Positions 1 through 9,840 of a stretch of DNA of 49,791 bases are shown here, piece by piece. The DNA lies in the NCBI RefSeq assembly GCF_000734965.1, contig NZ_JMTB01000103.1:1-49791 (forward strand). Direction: 5' to 3'. The DNA is from Trabulsiella guamensis ATCC 49490 (GTDB taxonomy: Bacteria; Pseudomonadota; Gammaproteobacteria; Enterobacterales; Enterobacteriaceae). Within the stretch, counting starts at the first letter, position 1, and every line of letters begins with the position of its first letter. The notes beneath the pieces are model-generated. The model was not told the DNA's origin and searched no databases. It saw only the letters and a program-made list of their open reading frames with translations. The position numbers and the translations under genes are program-made.

Positions 1-725
1 ATTACGGCAACAACATCCGCCAGATGGCGAAAGAGATGGGCGTCGACAACGCGTTCGACTTCCCGGGCTTCGTTCCGGCCTATATTCGCCCGCTGTTCTG
101 CCGTGGCATCGGTCCGTTCCGTTGGGTTGCGCTCTCCGGCGATCCGCAGGATATCTACAAAACCGATGCTAAAGTGAAAGAGATCATCAAAGATGACAAG
201 CATCTGCATCACTGGCTGGATATGGCGCGCGAGCGCATCAGCTTCCAGGGTCTGCCAGCGCGTATCTGCTGGGTGGGGCTGGAGTGGCGTCAGAAGCTCG
301 GTCTGGCGTTTAACGAAATGGTGCGCAGCGGTGAAGTCTCCGCGCCGATCGTTATCGGCCGTGACCATCTCGACTCTGGCTCTGTCGCCAGTCCAAACCG
401 TGAAACTGAAGCAATGCGTGACGGCTCCGATGCGGTCTCTGACTGGCCGTTGCTGAACGCGCTGCTCAATACTGCCAGCGGTGCGACCTGGGTTTCACTG
501 CACCATGGCGGCGGCGTGGGAATGGGCTTCTCCCAGCACTCCGGCATGGTCATCGTCTGTGACGGTACTGACGAAGCCGCCGCGCGCATCGCCCGTGTGC
601 TGCACAACGATCCGGCGACTGGCGTTATGCGTCATGCCGATGCCGGGTACGATATCGCGATTGACTGCGCCGCAGAGCAGGGGCTCAATCTTCCTATGAT
701 CTCCGCAACGCAGGGGAATCGCTAA
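1..725 (+). CDS. hutU: Urocanate hydratase HutU, 3' part (5' end outside window)
   Basis: Urocanase converts urocanate to 4-imidazolone-5-propionate, the second step of histidine breakdown, in the cytoplasm with bound NAD+. The frame is open from base 3, so the gene enters from the left edge and only its C-terminal ~240 residues are visible. The urocanase signature [10 protein letters not shown] with its active-site cysteine is present, followed by [20 protein letters not shown] and the glycine-rich [13 protein letters not shown] segment, both highly conserved in the family. A small local oddity is GLEWRQ just after the signature, where I recall a glycine in place of the glutamate. The stop lies two bases before hutH, so the two are one operon. 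The hut promoter and operator are not in the window. Confidence 0.96.
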   Translation, partial: YGNNIRQMAKEMGVDNAFDFPGFVPAYIRPLFCRGIGPFRWVALSGDPQDIYKTDAKVKEIIKDDKHLHHWLDMARERISFQGLPARICWVGLEWRQKLGLAFNEMVRSGEVSAPIVIGRDHLDSGSVASPNRETEAMRDGSDAVSDWPLLNALLNTASGATWVSLHHGGGVGMGFSQHSGMVIVCDGTDEAAARIARVLHNDPATGVMRHADAGYDIAIDCAAEQGLNLPMISATQGNR

Positions 726-727
726 TT

Positions 728-2260
728 ATGAAAACATTAACGCTTATTCCCGGCCAGTTGACGCTGTCGCAACTGCGCGATATTTACAGCCAACCGCTGC
801 AGCTGACGCTGGATGACGGCGCCTTCGCCGCTATCAACGAGAGTGTGGCTTGCGTCAACGCCATTATGGCGGAAGGACGCACGGCCTATGGCATTAATAC
901 GGGCTTTGGCCTGCTGGCGTCGACCCGTATCGCAAATGAAGACTTAGAAAATCTGCAACGCTCGCTGGTGCTGTCCCACGCGGCGGGCGTTGGCGAACCG
1001 CTGGATGACGCGATGGTGCGCCTTATCATGGTGCTGAAGATCAACAGCCTCGCGCGCGGTTTCTCCGGTATTCGCCTGCAGGTGATCCAGACGCTGGTGG
1101 CGATGGTGAACGCCGGCGTTTATCCGTGGATCCCGGCGAAGGGATCGGTCGGCGCGTCCGGCGACCTGGCCCCGCTGGCGCACATGTCGCTGACGTTGCT
1201 GGGTGAAGGCAAAGCGCGCTGGCAGGGCGAGTGGTTGCCCGCCGCGGAAGCGCTGAAGAAAGCCGGGCTGGCGCCGCTGACGCTGGCAGCCAAAGAGGGG
1301 CTGGCGCTACTCAACGGTACGCAAACGTCTACAGCGTTCGCCCTGCGCGGGTTGTTCGAAGCGGAAGATCTTTTCGCCTCGGCGGTGGTATGCGGCGCAT
1401 TAACCACCGAAGCGGCGCTGGGCTCTCGTCGTCCGTTCGACGCCCGTATTCACGACGTGCGTGGGCAGCGCGGGCAAATTGATGCGGCGGCGCTGTATCG
1501 CCATGTACTGACTGACACCAGCGCGGTATCGCAGTCCCATGAAAATTGCAGCAAAGTGCAGGATCCGTACTCGCTGCGCTGTCAGCCGCAAGTGATGGGC
1601 GCGTGTCTGACCCAGTTGCGTTACGCCTCTGAGGTGTTACTGACCGAAGCCAACGCCGTTTCTGATAACCCGCTGGTGTTCGCGGCGGAAAACGATGTTA
1701 TCTCCGGCGGTAACTTCCACGCCGAACCGGTGGCGATGGCGGCGGATAACATCGCGCTGGCGATTGCCGAAATCGGTTCGCTGTCGGAGCGCCGCATCGC
1801 GCTGTTGATGGACAGCCATATGTCGCAACTGCCGCCATTCCTGGTGAAAAACGGTGGGGTAAACTCCGGCTTTATGATTGCGCAGGTGACTGCCGCCGCG
1901 CTGGCGAGCGAGAACAAAGCGCTGGCGCATCCGCACAGCGTCGACAGTCTGCCAACTTCCGCCAACCAGGAAGACCACGTCTCCATGGCGCCTGCTGCCG
2001 GTCGTCGCTTATGGGAAATGGCTGCCAACACCCGCGGCGTGATCGCGGTGGAGTGGCTGTCAGCCTGCCAGGGGATGGATATGCGCGAAGGGCTGACCAC
2101 CAGCCCGCTGCTGGAGCAGGCGCGCCATCTGCTGCGCGAACGCGTGTCGCACTATGACAAAGACCGCTATTTCGCACCAGACATCGATAGCGCCACAACG
2201 TTACTGGCAGAACGCCATCTGGCGAAACTGCTACCTCCAGTATTACCCAGTCAAATCTAA
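728..2260 (+). CDS. hutH: Histidine ammonia-lyase (histidase)
   Basis: HutH removes ammonia from L-histidine to give trans-urocanate, the first step of the hut pathway and the substrate for HutU. At 510 residues it has the usual family length. The Ala143-Ser144-Gly145 triad that cyclises into the MIO electrophile is in the motif GASGDLAPL. The catalytic tyrosine lies in YGINTGFG (Tyr54), and QEDHVSM is also present. It starts with ATG two bases after the hutU stop, typical of an enterobacterial hutUH operon. The gene is intact. Regulation by the HutC repressor and by nitrogen/carbon control is known for the family, but no operator for it is visible here. Confidence 0.98.
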   Translation: MKTLTLIPGQLTLSQLRDIYSQPLQLTLDDGAFAAINESVACVNAIMAEGRTAYGINTGFGLLASTRIANEDLENLQRSLVLSHAAGVGEPLDDAMVRLIMVLKINSLARGFSGIRLQVIQTLVAMVNAGVYPWIPAKGSVGASGDLAPLAHMSLTLLGEGKARWQGEWLPAAEALKKAGLAPLTLAAKEGLALLNGTQTSTAFALRGLFEAEDLFASAVVCGALTTEAALGSRRPFDARIHDVRGQRGQIDAAALYRHVLTDTSAVSQSHENCSKVQDPYSLRCQPQVMGACLTQLRYASEVLLTEANAVSDNPLVFAAENDVISGGNFHAEPVAMAADNIALAIAEIGSLSERRIALLMDSHMSQLPPFLVKNGGVNSGFMIAQVTAAALASENKALAHPHSVDSLPTSANQEDHVSMAPAAGRRLWEMAANTRGVIAVEWLSACQGMDMREGLTTSPLLEQARHLLRERVSHYDKDRYFAPDIDSATTLLAERHLAKLLPPVLPSQI

Positions 2261-2283
2261 TCTCTGTTGTTTCTGTACCCGTG

Positions 2284-2306
2284 TCAGGGGGCATTCCGCC
2301 TCCTGA
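2284..2306 (+). terminator. Hairpin between hutH and the permease gene
   Basis: A 9-bp stem with one G·U pair and a 5-base loop (TCAGGGGGC / GCCTCCTGA) lies 24 bases after hutH. No T-run follows directly. It could be a processing site or partial terminator that lowers permease expression relative to hutUH. Confidence 0.4.
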
Positions 2307-2358
2307 CCGCCCTACGCGCATTTTTGCTGTCACATAATAACGAGCAGGACAATCGCAA

Positions 2359-3741
2359 ATGCAACAACAACATAAGCCTCATCTGCTGCGCGGGCTGAAT
2401 GCCCGTCATATTCGCTTCATTGCTCTCGGTTCCGCCATCGGCACCGGGTTATTCTACGGATCTGCGGCGGCGATTCAGGCCGCCGGGCCTGCCGTGTTGC
2501 TGGCCTATCTTATCGGCGGCGCGGCAGTATTTATTGTCATGCGCGCCCTCGGTGAAATGGCGGTGCGCAATCCCATCTCCGGCTCATTCGGAAGCTATGC
2601 CCGGCATTATCTCGGGCCGCTGGCGGGGTTTATCACTGGCTGGACCTACACCTTTGAAATGGTCATCGTCTGTCTTGCCGACGTCACTGCTTTCGGCATT
2701 TACATGGGATTGTGGTACCCCGACGTGCCGCGCTGGATCTGGGTGATGAGTATCATCTGTTTTATTGGCGCTCTGAATCTCTGCCACGTAAGGATCTTCG
2801 GTGAAATGGAGTTCTGGTTGTCGCTGGTAAAAGTAGCGGCGATCATCGCCATGATTGCCGCAGGTGCCGGGATCATGTTTTTCGGCTTTGGTCATGCTTT
2901 CCCGGCGACCGGGTTGTCGAATCTCTGGTCGCATGGCGGTTTTGCGCCAAACGGCTGGGGCGGGGTGATCGCGTCGCTGGGGATCGTGATGTTTGCTTTC
3001 GGCGGAATTGAAATTATCGGTATTACCGCCGCCGAAGCGCAGGATCCACAAAAAGTGATCCCGCAGGCCATCAATACGATTCCTCTGCGTATTGTGCTGT
3101 TTTACATCTGTACGCTGATGATCCTGATGGCAATATTCCCGTGGAACAGCATCGGCCAGGCGGGGAGTCCCTTCGTCCTGATTTTCAGCGGGCTGGGCAT
3201 TCCGGCGGCGGCGAATATTCTCAACGTTATCGTGATCAGCGCGGCTATCTCGGCGATTAACAGCAACATCTTCGGCGCAGGCCGCATGATGTACGGGATG
3301 GCGAAAGAAGGCCTGGCACCAAAAAGCTTTCTGCGTATCGCCAGCAATGGTGTGCCGTGGATGACTGTCGTGGTGATGGGGGGCGCGCTGCTGGTAGCTG
3401 TCGTGCTTAACTGGTTAATACCGGAGCAGATCTTCGTGCTGATCGCCTCGCTGGCGACCTTCGCCACTATCTGGGTGTGGCTGATGATCCTGCTGTCGCA
3501 TTTCGCCATGCGTCGCAGCCTGACGCCGCAGGAGCGTGACGAAATCGCTTTCCCGCTGCCGTTCTGGCCGCTGGCGCCGCTACTGACGCTGCTGTTAATG
3601 GGACTGGTGATCGTGGTGCTCGGCTGGGTGGAAGAGACGCGGGTCGCGCTGATTGCCGGGCTGGTATGGCTTGCATTGCTGACGGTGATCTGGTTTACCC
3701 GTGCTAAAAAGCGAGCAGAAGCCGCGGTAACGGAATACTGA
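2359..3741 (+). CDS. Amino-acid permease of the HutT/ProY type (APC family)
   Basis: This is a 460-residue inner-membrane amino-acid:proton symporter of the APC superfamily. It carries the N-terminal signature [20 protein letters not shown], about twelve hydrophobic segments, and the conserved [13 protein letters not shown] stretch. It resembles E. coli ProY along its whole length. Its place directly after hutUH, on the same strand with about 100 bases between, argues that it imports histidine (HutT role) rather than proline. The function is inferred from context; the family assignment is firm. The start is the ATG at 2359, which gives the standard short hydrophilic N-terminus. A strong terminator follows. 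Confidence 0.88.
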   Translation: MQQQHKPHLLRGLNARHIRFIALGSAIGTGLFYGSAAAIQAAGPAVLLAYLIGGAAVFIVMRALGEMAVRNPISGSFGSYARHYLGPLAGFITGWTYTFEMVIVCLADVTAFGIYMGLWYPDVPRWIWVMSIICFIGALNLCHVRIFGEMEFWLSLVKVAAIIAMIAAGAGIMFFGFGHAFPATGLSNLWSHGGFAPNGWGGVIASLGIVMFAFGGIEIIGITAAEAQDPQKVIPQAINTIPLRIVLFYICTLMILMAIFPWNSIGQAGSPFVLIFSGLGIPAAANILNVIVISAAISAINSNIFGAGRMMYGMAKEGLAPKSFLRIASNGVPWMTVVVMGGALLVAVVLNWLIPEQIFVLIASLATFATIWVWLMILLSHFAMRRSLTPQERDEIAFPLPFWPLAPLLTLLLMGLVIVVLGWVEETRVALIAGLVWLALLTVIWFTRAKKRAEAAVTEY

Positions 3742-3742
3742 G

Positions 3743-3772
3743 AAAATCGCCCGGTCAACCGGGCGATTTTTT
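3743..3772. terminator. Bidirectional terminator between the permease gene and ybhB
   Basis: A perfect 12-bp inverted repeat with a TCAA loop (AAAATCGCCCGG / CCGGGCGATTTT) has A/T runs on both sides, so it can end both the rightward hut transcript and the leftward ybhB transcript. It begins two bases after the permease stop, and the ybhB stop lies in its tail. Confidence 0.92.
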
Positions 3773-4247
3773 AACTGAACAGGGCGGTAATCGAGGCGCT
3801 GGCCAGACTGTGGAAGTGCACGTTAAAGCCGACCATCGCACCGCTGGCATCGGCATCGACGTCGATTTTATCCACATCGAGCGCATGAACAGTAAAAATG
3901 TAGCGGTGCGTTTCCCCTTTCGGTGGCGCGGCGCCGCCATAGCCGGCTTTACCGAAATCCGTCCGTGTCTGCAGCGCGCCTTCAGGTAAATCAGAAATAC
4001 TGGAACCGGCGCCTTGCGGCAGAACGCGGGTATCGGCTGGCAGGTTTACGACTACCCAGTGCCACCAGCCGGAGCCGGTTGGCGCATCGGGATCATAACA
4101 GGTCACTACAAAGCTTTTGGTACCTGCCGGGACGTCGTCCCACGCCAGATGAGGGGAAATATTGTCACCGTTGTAGCCCATGCCGTTAAAGACCTGTCGG
4201 GCCGGCAACTTTTCACCGTCTTTGAGATCGTGACTGATAAGTTTCAT
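3771..4247 (-). CDS. ybhB: PEBP/RKIP-family protein YbhB
   Basis: A 158-residue cytoplasmic protein of the phosphatidylethanolamine-binding (Raf kinase inhibitor-like) family, the same length as E. coli YbhB. Family signatures seen are the ligand-pocket motif DPDAPTGSGWWHW and the later GGAAPPKGETHRY loop. No signal peptide is present. The biochemical role in bacteria is not established, so only family membership is claimed. It lies downstream of bioA on the same strand with 38 bases between and no clear terminator, so it may be read as the tail of the bioA transcript. Its stop lies in the shared terminator with the permease gene. Confidence 0.95.
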   Translation of the reverse strand: MKLISHDLKDGEKLPARQVFNGMGYNGDNISPHLAWDDVPAGTKSFVVTCYDPDAPTGSGWWHWVVVNLPADTRVLPQGAGSSISDLPEGALQTRTDFGKAGYGGAAPPKGETHRYIFTVHALDVDKIDVDADASGAMVGFNVHFHSLASASITALFS

Positions 4248-4285
4248 TGATGCTCCTTATTAACCTACTAACGCCTCAGTGTAGA

Positions 4286-5575
4286 TCACTGCGCAAACAG
4301 CGTGTTGTCGTTAATGGCGCTTCTGACGGCATCCGTCAGGCGAGTCAGCTGTTCCGGGCGAATAATGTACGGCGGCATCAGGTAGATCAGGCGGCCAAAC
4401 GGACGGATCCACACACCCTGTTCGACAAAGAATTTTTGCAAACGCGCCATATTAACCGGCTGATGCGTTTCTACCACGCCGATGGCACCCAGCACGCGCA
4501 CGTCAGCGACCCGTTCATTGCCCCGCACGGCCGCCAGCTCATGCTTAAGCTGTGTCTCAATGGCGGCCACCTGTGTTTGCCAGGTGCCATCGTCAAGAAT
4601 TGCCAGGCTTTCGCTGGCGACGGCGCAGGCCAGTGGATTACCCATAAACGTCGGGCCGTGCATGAAACAACCGGCCTCGCCGTTGCTGATGGTATCCGCC
4701 ACGTCACGGGTGGTCAGCGTTGCGGAAAGGGTCATCGTGCCGCCGGTCAGGGCTTTGCCGAGGCAGAGAATATCCGGGGCAATTTCAGCATGCTCACAGG
4801 CGAACAACTTACCGGTACGGCCAAATCCGGTGGCGATCTCATCGGCAATCAACAGGATCCCTTCACGATCACACATCTGACGGATACGCTTCAGCCATTG
4901 CGGATGGTACATGCGCATCCCGCCTGCGCCCTGCACGATGGGTTCGATAATGACCGCCGCGATTTCATGGCGGTGTGCCGCCATCTGACGGGCGAAGGCT
5001 ACCATATCGCGCTCGTCCCACTCGCCGTCAAAACGGCTCTGCGGCGCGGGTGCGAACAGGTTTTCCGGCAGATATCCCTTCCACAGGCTGTGCATTGAGT
5101 TATCCGGGTCGCACACTGACATCGCGCCAAATGTATCGCCGTGATAACCATTGCGGAAGGTGAGAAAACGTTGACGCGGCTCGCCCTTCGCCTGCCAGTA
5201 CTGCAGCGCCATTTTCATCGACACTTCAACTGCGACTGAGCCGGAATCGGCGAGGAATACGCATTCAAGTGCTTCCGGCGTCATCGCCACCAGACGTCGG
5301 CACAGCGCGACGGCGGAAGGGTGAGTAATGCCGCCGAACATCACATGCGACATCTGGTCGATCTGCGTTTTCATCGCCGCATTAAGGCGCGGATGGTTGT
5401 AACCATGAATCGCCGCCCACCACGACGACATACCATCCACCAGACGCTTGCCGTTAGCCAGCTCCAGCTCGCAGCCATAGGCGGAAACTACCGGGTACAC
5501 CGGCAGCGGTTGGGTCATCGAAGTATAGGGGTGCCAGATGTGGCGCTGATCGAAGGCGAGATCGTCCATTGTCAT
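4286..5575 (-). CDS. bioA: Adenosylmethionine-8-amino-7-oxononanoate aminotransferase
   Basis: BioA makes 7,8-diaminopelargonate from KAPA, using S-adenosylmethionine as amino donor and PLP as cofactor; it is the step after BioF. The PLP lysine is Lys274 in LGKALTGG, and the class-III aminotransferase stretch LLIADEIATGFGRTG precedes it. The frame opens upstream at 5632, but the ATG at 5575 (MTMDDLAFDQRH) gives 429 residues, matching E. coli, and leaves the operator outside the gene. It is transcribed away from bioBFCD from the shared control region. Confidence 0.97.
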   Translation of the reverse strand: MTMDDLAFDQRHIWHPYTSMTQPLPVYPVVSAYGCELELANGKRLVDGMSSWWAAIHGYNHPRLNAAMKTQIDQMSHVMFGGITHPSAVALCRRLVAMTPEALECVFLADSGSVAVEVSMKMALQYWQAKGEPRQRFLTFRNGYHGDTFGAMSVCDPDNSMHSLWKGYLPENLFAPAPQSRFDGEWDERDMVAFARQMAAHRHEIAAVIIEPIVQGAGGMRMYHPQWLKRIRQMCDREGILLIADEIATGFGRTGKLFACEHAEIAPDILCLGKALTGGTMTLSATLTTRDVADTISNGEAGCFMHGPTFMGNPLACAVASESLAILDDGTWQTQVAAIETQLKHELAAVRGNERVADVRVLGAIGVVETHQPVNMARLQKFFVEQGVWIRPFGRLIYLMPPYIIRPEQLTRLTDAVRSAINDNTLFAQ

Positions 5576-5580
5576 AATCG

Positions 5581-5618
5581 ACTTGTAAACCATTTTGAAA
5601 AGTTTTAGGTTTACAAGT
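5581..5618. promoter_or_regulatory. BirA (biotin repressor) operator between bioA and bioB
   Basis: Perfect 11-bp inverted arms ACTTGTAAACC and GGTTTACAAGT are separated by 16 bases, which is the architecture of the E. coli bio operator bound by biotinyl-AMP-loaded BirA. It lies 6 bases upstream of the bioA ATG and 43 bases upstream of bioB. One site therefore covers both face-to-face promoters and represses both directions when biotin is plentiful. Confidence 0.95.
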
Positions 5619-5661
5619 TTACACCGAAGCAAAAATTAACAAAACCTTTTTGGAGACGCCT

Positions 5662-6702
5662 ATGGCTCACCACGCACGCTGGACAATGTCGCAAGTCACT
5701 GAGTTATTTGAGAAGCCTTTTCTGGAGCTGCTGTTTGAAGCCCAACAGGTGCACCGTCAGCACTTCGACCCGCGCCAGGTTCAGGTCAGCACTCTGCTGT
5801 CAATTAAAACCGGGGCCTGCCCGGAAGACTGTAAATACTGCCCGCAGAGCGCCCGCTACAAAACCGGGCTGGAAGCCGAGCGTCTGATGGAAGTGGAACA
5901 GGTGCTGGAGTCGGCGCGAAAAGCGAAAAATGCCGGTTCGACCCGTTTCTGCATGGGTGCGGCATGGAAAAACCCGCATGAGCGCGATATGCCGTATCTC
6001 GAGCAAATGGTGCAGGGTGTGAAGGCGATGGGGCTGGAAGCCTGCATGACACTCGGTACGCTCACTGATGATCAGGCACAACGGCTGGCCTCCGCCGGAC
6101 TGGATTACTACAACCACAATCTCGATACCTCGCCGGAATTTTACGGCAACATCATCACCACCCGCAGTTATCAGGAACGTCTCGACACGCTCGGCAAAGT
6201 GCGTGATGCCGGCATAAAAGTCTGTTCAGGCGGCATCGTCGGTCTGGGTGAAACCGAGAAAGACAGGGCGGGTCTGCTGCTGCAGCTGGCAAACCTGCCG
6301 GTGCCGCCGGAAAGTGTGCCGATCAACATGCTGGTGAAGGTGAAAGGTACCCCGCTGGCGGATAACGACGACGTTGACGCCTTTGATTTCATCCGCACCA
6401 TCGCGGTGGCGCGCATCATGATGCCGACCTCACATGTGCGTCTGTCCGCGGGCCGCGAGCAGATGAACGAGCAGACCCAGGCGATGTGCTTTATGGCGGG
6501 TGCCAATTCCATTTTCTACGGTTGCAAACTATTGACCACGCCAAACCCGGAAGAGGATAAAGATCTGCAGTTGTTCCGTAAACTGGGGCTCAATCCGCAA
6601 CAAACGGAAGTCACCGCTGGCGATAACGAACAGCAACAGCGACTGGAGCAGGCGCTGCGCTCGCCGGATACCGAACAGTACTATAACGCGGCAGCGGTAT
6701 GA
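5662..6702 (+). CDS. bioB: Biotin synthase
   Basis: A radical-SAM enzyme that inserts sulfur into dethiobiotin, the last step of biotin synthesis. At 346 residues it matches E. coli. The [4Fe-4S] motif CPEDCKYC gives Cys53, Cys57 and Cys60. [15 protein letters not shown] and [13 protein letters not shown] supply the other conserved cysteines, which ligate the sacrificial [2Fe-2S] cluster. The in-frame TTG at 5650 is rejected as start; ATG at 5662 has GGAG six bases upstream and gives the family N-terminus MAHHARWT. Its stop overlaps bioF by four bases (ATGA), so the genes are translationally coupled. Confidence 0.98.
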   Translation: MAHHARWTMSQVTELFEKPFLELLFEAQQVHRQHFDPRQVQVSTLLSIKTGACPEDCKYCPQSARYKTGLEAERLMEVEQVLESARKAKNAGSTRFCMGAAWKNPHERDMPYLEQMVQGVKAMGLEACMTLGTLTDDQAQRLASAGLDYYNHNLDTSPEFYGNIITTRSYQERLDTLGKVRDAGIKVCSGGIVGLGETEKDRAGLLLQLANLPVPPESVPINMLVKVKGTPLADNDDVDAFDFIRTIAVARIMMPTSHVRLSAGREQMNEQTQAMCFMAGANSIFYGCKLLTTPNPEEDKDLQLFRKLGLNPQQTEVTAGDNEQQQRLEQALRSPDTEQYYNAAAV

Positions 6703-7856
6703 GCTGGCAGCAACGCATTAACGCCGCGCTGAACGAACGACGTGCGGCGGATGCCTTTCGCCGCCGTGTGGCCGTGGAACACGGCGCGGGACGCTGGTTG
6801 CAGCGCGACGGCGAGCGCTGGCTCAATTTTTCCAGCAATGACTATCTGGGGCTGAGCCAGCATCCGCAGGCGGTTGCCGCCTGGCAGGAGGGCGCGGCGC
6901 GCTATGGCGTCGGCAGCGGCGGCTCCGGGCATGTTAGCGGCTACACCGTCGCGCATCAACAACTGGAAGCGTCACTGGCTGAATGGCTTGGTTACCCACG
7001 CGCGTTGTTGTTTATTTCCGGATTCGCCGCCAATCAGGCGGTGATCGCCGCACTGGCCGGAAAAGACGATCGGCTGGTGGCTGACCGTCTCAGTCATGCC
7101 TCACTGCTGGAGGCTGCCAGCCTCAGCCCGGCGCAACTCCGGCGCTTTACTCACAACGATGTTTCCCACTTGCAACGGTTGCTGGCGACTGCGCCTGACG
7201 GGCAACAACTGGCGATTACTGAAGGCATTTTCAGCATGGATGGCGACGCCGCGCCGCTGGCGGCCATTCACGAGGCAACCCGGACGTCCGGCGCCTGGCT
7301 GATGGTCGACGACGCCCACGGCATCGGCGTGACTGGTGCGCAGGGGCGTGGCAGTTGCGATGCGCAAAACGTTCGTCCTGAACTGCTGGTGGTGACCTTT
7401 GGCAAAGCCTTTGGTCAGAGCGGCGCGGCGGTGTTGTGTAGCGACACAGTGGCGGATTATCTGCTGCAGTTTGCCCGCCATCTGATCTACAGCACCGCGA
7501 TGCCCCCGGCGCAGGCAGTGGCGTTGCGTGCGGCGCTGGAGATCATCCGCAGCGACGACGGGCAGCAACGGCGGGAAACTCTCGCCAGTCATATCCGCGC
7601 GTTTCGGCGTGGTGCCCGGACACTGGGGCTGACGCTGACCGATTCACAGAGCGCGATACAGCCGCTCATTGTCGGCGAAAATGATCAGGCGCTGGCGTTA
7701 GCGCAGCGTCTGCGTGAGCAGGGCTGTTGGGTGACGGCGATCCGCCCGCCGACAGTGCCCGCCGGTACGGCGCGGTTGCGACTGACGTTAACCGCGGCGC
7801 ATCAGGGGCAGGACATCGAACGGTTGCTGGAGGTGTTACATGGCGCCCGTCAATAA
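6699..7856 (+). CDS. bioF: 8-amino-7-oxononanoate (KAPA) synthase
   Basis: A PLP enzyme condensing pimeloyl-ACP with L-alanine to give KAPA, the first step of biotin ring assembly. At 385 residues it is close to the E. coli length. The Schiff-base lysine is Lys236 in [10 protein letters not shown], and the class-II motif MVDDAHGIG lies just before it. The N-terminal FSSNDYLGL motif typical of alpha-oxoamine synthases is at 44–52. It overlaps bioB by four bases and bioC by 17 bases, so the order is a tight bioBFCD operon. All motifs are intact. Confidence 0.97.
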   Translation: MSWQQRINAALNERRAADAFRRRVAVEHGAGRWLQRDGERWLNFSSNDYLGLSQHPQAVAAWQEGAARYGVGSGGSGHVSGYTVAHQQLEASLAEWLGYPRALLFISGFAANQAVIAALAGKDDRLVADRLSHASLLEAASLSPAQLRRFTHNDVSHLQRLLATAPDGQQLAITEGIFSMDGDAAPLAAIHEATRTSGAWLMVDDAHGIGVTGAQGRGSCDAQNVRPELLVVTFGKAFGQSGAAVLCSDTVADYLLQFARHLIYSTAMPPAQAVALRAALEIIRSDDGQQRRETLASHIRAFRRGARTLGLTLTDSQSAIQPLIVGENDQALALAQRLREQGCWVTAIRPPTVPAGTARLRLTLTAAHQGQDIERLLEVLHGARQ

Positions 7857-8595
7857 GCAGGCGGTTGCCGCCGCGTTTGGTCGCGCGGCATCGCACTATC
7901 AGCAGCATGATGAACTTCAGCGTCGGAGTGCACAGCGGCTACTGGCGGAACTCCCGGCGCGCACCTTTTCCCGTGTGCTGGATGCCGGCTGCGGGCCGGG
8001 TACGGTCAGTCGTTACTGGAAAAACAGCGGCAGCGAGGTCACCGCACTGGATCTGTCGTCGCAGATGCTCAGGCAGGCACGTCTGAATCAGGTGGCACAT
8101 CATTACGTCGCAGCGGATATCGAAGCCCTGCCGCTGGCCGATGCGCAGTTTGATTTGGTCTGGAGCAATCTCGCTGTGCAGTGGTGCGATGATCTGAACG
8201 CCGCGCTGGATGAGTTGTACCGTGTGGTGCGCCCCGGCGGCGTGCTGGCGTTCACCACTCTGGCGGCAGGCTCGCTACCAGAGTTGAATCAGGCCTGGCA
8301 GGCAGTGGATGATCGACCGCATGCGAACCGTTTTCTCACCGGGGAGACGCTCTGTACGGCGCTATCCCGCTGGCAGAGTCACTCCCGGGTGGAATCCATT
8401 ACGTTGTCCTTCCCCGACGCGCTGAGTGCGATGCGCTCGTTGAAGGGCATTGGCGCCACGCATCTGCATGAGGGGCGTTCGGCGCAATTATTAACCCGCG
8501 GTCGTCTCAGGGCGCTTCAACTGGCGTGGCCGCAGCAGGCGGGCGTCTGTCCGCTGACCTATCATCTTTTTTGGGGAGTTATTGAACGTGTCTGA
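7840..8595 (+). CDS. bioC: Malonyl-ACP O-methyltransferase
   Basis: BioC methylates malonyl-ACP so that the fatty-acid machinery can build the pimeloyl chain of biotin. The 251-residue protein has the class-I SAM-binding motif VLDAGCGPG (46–54), then [10 protein letters not shown] and the VWSNLAVQW post-motif of BioC. The ATG at 7840 overlaps the end of bioF by 17 bases, giving the normal N-terminus [10 protein letters not shown]. The bioH esterase partner is not in the window, as expected for enterobacteria. Confidence 0.95.
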   Translation: MAPVNKQAVAAAFGRAASHYQQHDELQRRSAQRLLAELPARTFSRVLDAGCGPGTVSRYWKNSGSEVTALDLSSQMLRQARLNQVAHHYVAADIEALPLADAQFDLVWSNLAVQWCDDLNAALDELYRVVRPGGVLAFTTLAAGSLPELNQAWQAVDDRPHANRFLTGETLCTALSRWQSHSRVESITLSFPDALSAMRSLKGIGATHLHEGRSAQLLTRGRLRALQLAWPQQAGVCPLTYHLFWGVIERV

Positions 8596-9304
8596 ACGTT
8601 ATTTTGTCACCGGTACGGATACCGAAGTCGGGAAAACCGTCGCCAGTTGTGCACTGTTGCAGGCGGCGAATCGTTTGGGCCTGCGCACGGCAGGTTACAA
8701 GCCTGTGGCTTCCGGTAGTGATATTACTTCGGCAGGGCTGCGTAACAGCGACGCGCTGGCATTACAGCGCAACAGTGCTGTCTCCTTGCGCTATGAACAG
8801 GTGAATCCCTACACCTTTGAAGAGCCGACATCGCCACACATTGTTAGCGCGGATGAACAACGGCCGATATACGCGGAAACGCTCTCAGCGGGTCTGCGCG
8901 AGCTGGAAACGCTGGCTGACTGGGTACTGGTGGAAGGGGCGGGTGGCTGGTACACCCCCCTGTCGCCATCGCTCAGTTTTGCCGATTGGGTGGTCGCGGA
9001 GCGCCTGCCGGTGATCCTGGTGGTGGGCGTCAAACTGGGCTGTATCAACCACGCCTTACTGACCGCGCAGGCGGTGCAGCAGGCGGGATTGCGCCTGGCA
9101 GGCTGGGTGGCGAACGACGTGACGCCGCCGGGGCGACGTCATCAGGAATACATGGCGACGTTAACGCGAATGCTGCCAGCGCCGCTGCTGGGTGAAATTC
9201 CCTGGCTGGATAACGAGGTCGATTCTTACGAATTAGGAAAATATCTCGATCTCAGTCAATTCGATCAGGGAAAAGATCGGAATTGTGATAAGGATCGCGT
9301 CTGA
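8588..9304 (+). CDS. bioD: Dethiobiotin synthetase
   Basis: BioD uses ATP and CO2 to close the ureido ring of dethiobiotin from BioA's product. The P-loop GTDTEVGKT is at 9–17, with GYKPVASG (substrate lysine), LVEGAGGW and VANDVTPPG following. The GTG at 8588 is chosen over the in-frame TTG at 8582 because it gives [11 protein letters not shown], matching the E. coli N-terminus, and overlaps bioC by eight bases. The 238 residues exceed E. coli's ~225 by a charged tail ([10 protein letters not shown]) that looks dispensable. It is the last gene of the operon. Confidence 0.95.
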   Translation: MSERYFVTGTDTEVGKTVASCALLQAANRLGLRTAGYKPVASGSDITSAGLRNSDALALQRNSAVSLRYEQVNPYTFEEPTSPHIVSADEQRPIYAETLSAGLRELETLADWVLVEGAGGWYTPLSPSLSFADWVVAERLPVILVVGVKLGCINHALLTAQAVQQAGLRLAGWVANDVTPPGRRHQEYMATLTRMLPAPLLGEIPWLDNEVDSYELGKYLDLSQFDQGKDRNCDKDRV

Positions 9305-9420
9305 TATTGCCCCTCTCGTTAGCGAAAAAACATCAAAAAATAGCGATAAATAATTTTTCCCGCGGAGGTTTCGCGGGTGAGCGTTTTTCGCCATTAAGCC
9401 CTGGATATGGCCTGGGCGCA

Positions 9421-9445
9421 GTTATCCACTATTCCTGTGGATAAC
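9421..9445. promoter_or_regulatory. Inverted pair of DnaA boxes upstream of uvrB
   Basis: GTTATCCAC and GTGGATAAC form a 9-bp inverted repeat spaced by 7 bases. The right arm contains TGTGGATAA, a perfect reverse match to the DnaA box TTATCCACA; the left arm differs in one base. A DnaA-binding site in the distal uvrB promoter region is described for E. coli, so this is probably the counterpart. Confidence 0.7.
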
Positions 9446-9746
9446 CTTGTGTATTAGAGTTAGAAAACCTGCGGCAAACGAGAAGCCACGCGGCTTACGC
9501 CTTAATTGCTGCGAAAGACGGCTTTTGAAGATTTGTCTTTTAAATTAGCAAGTTAGATAAAATCAATGGCTGTAAGAAAAGTGTCATGCCTTGCCATAAA
9601 AGTTTCATTACCTGACTTGACAAATGTTAAAAGAGAAAAAATTCTGGGGATAACCTCGGTTGTCTGGTGTTTTATATCGTTGCGGTGAAAATTAAGCGGC
9701 AACTCTCACACTTTAAGAGGGGAGTATCAGAGATACGATAATATGT

Positions 9747-9766
9747 TACTGTTTTTATATCCAGTA
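9747..9766 (+). promoter_or_regulatory. LexA (SOS) box of uvrB
   Basis: TACTG-TTTTTATATC-CAGTA fits CTG-N10-CAG with matching flanks and an AT-rich core. It lies 75 bases before uvrB, just upstream of the start-proximal promoter, as in E. coli where LexA represses uvrB until DNA damage. Confidence 0.93.
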
Positions 9767-9773
9767 TTTTTAG

Positions 9774-9802
9774 TTGGCAAAATGGGGCGTGGCGAGTAAA
9801 AT
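9774..9802 (+). promoter_or_regulatory. uvrB proximal sigma-70 promoter
   Basis: The -35 TTGGCA (9774–9779) and -10 TAAAAT (9797–9802) are separated by an ideal 17 bases and sit about 40 bases before the uvrB ATG. It lies next to, not under, the LexA box. Confidence 0.75.
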
Positions 9803-9840
9803 TACTTTCCTGCCGTCCATTCCTTCACAGGTCGTCATTC

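Larger units (their letters stand above)
9305..9840 (+). other. 536-bp uvrB leader without a gene
   Basis: No convincing ORF is seen. The stretch holds a weak hairpin at 9359–9377, an inverted pair of DnaA-like boxes (9421–9445), a TTGACA -35 candidate at 9617–9622, the LexA box (9747–9766) and the start-proximal uvrB promoter (9774–9802). This matches the several-promoter arrangement known for E. coli uvrB. Confidence 0.75.

Noticed and set aside
3742-4285. Lambda-type attB site near ybhB/bioA
   Set aside because: The bacterial att core was looked for by eye in the gaps flanking ybhB and is not present; the gaps are short and filled by a terminator and the bioA tail.
4247-5098. 283-codon plus-strand ORF opposite bioA
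   Set aside because: It lies wholly inside the well-conserved bioA gene on the other strand, has no protein-like motifs, and is explained by GC-rich codon bias.
9359-9377. Hairpin CCCGCG … CGCGGG after bioD as the bio operon terminator
   Set aside because: The stem is only six bases with a seven-base loop, and no adequate T-run follows on the plus strand, so it is noted only as a weak structure.
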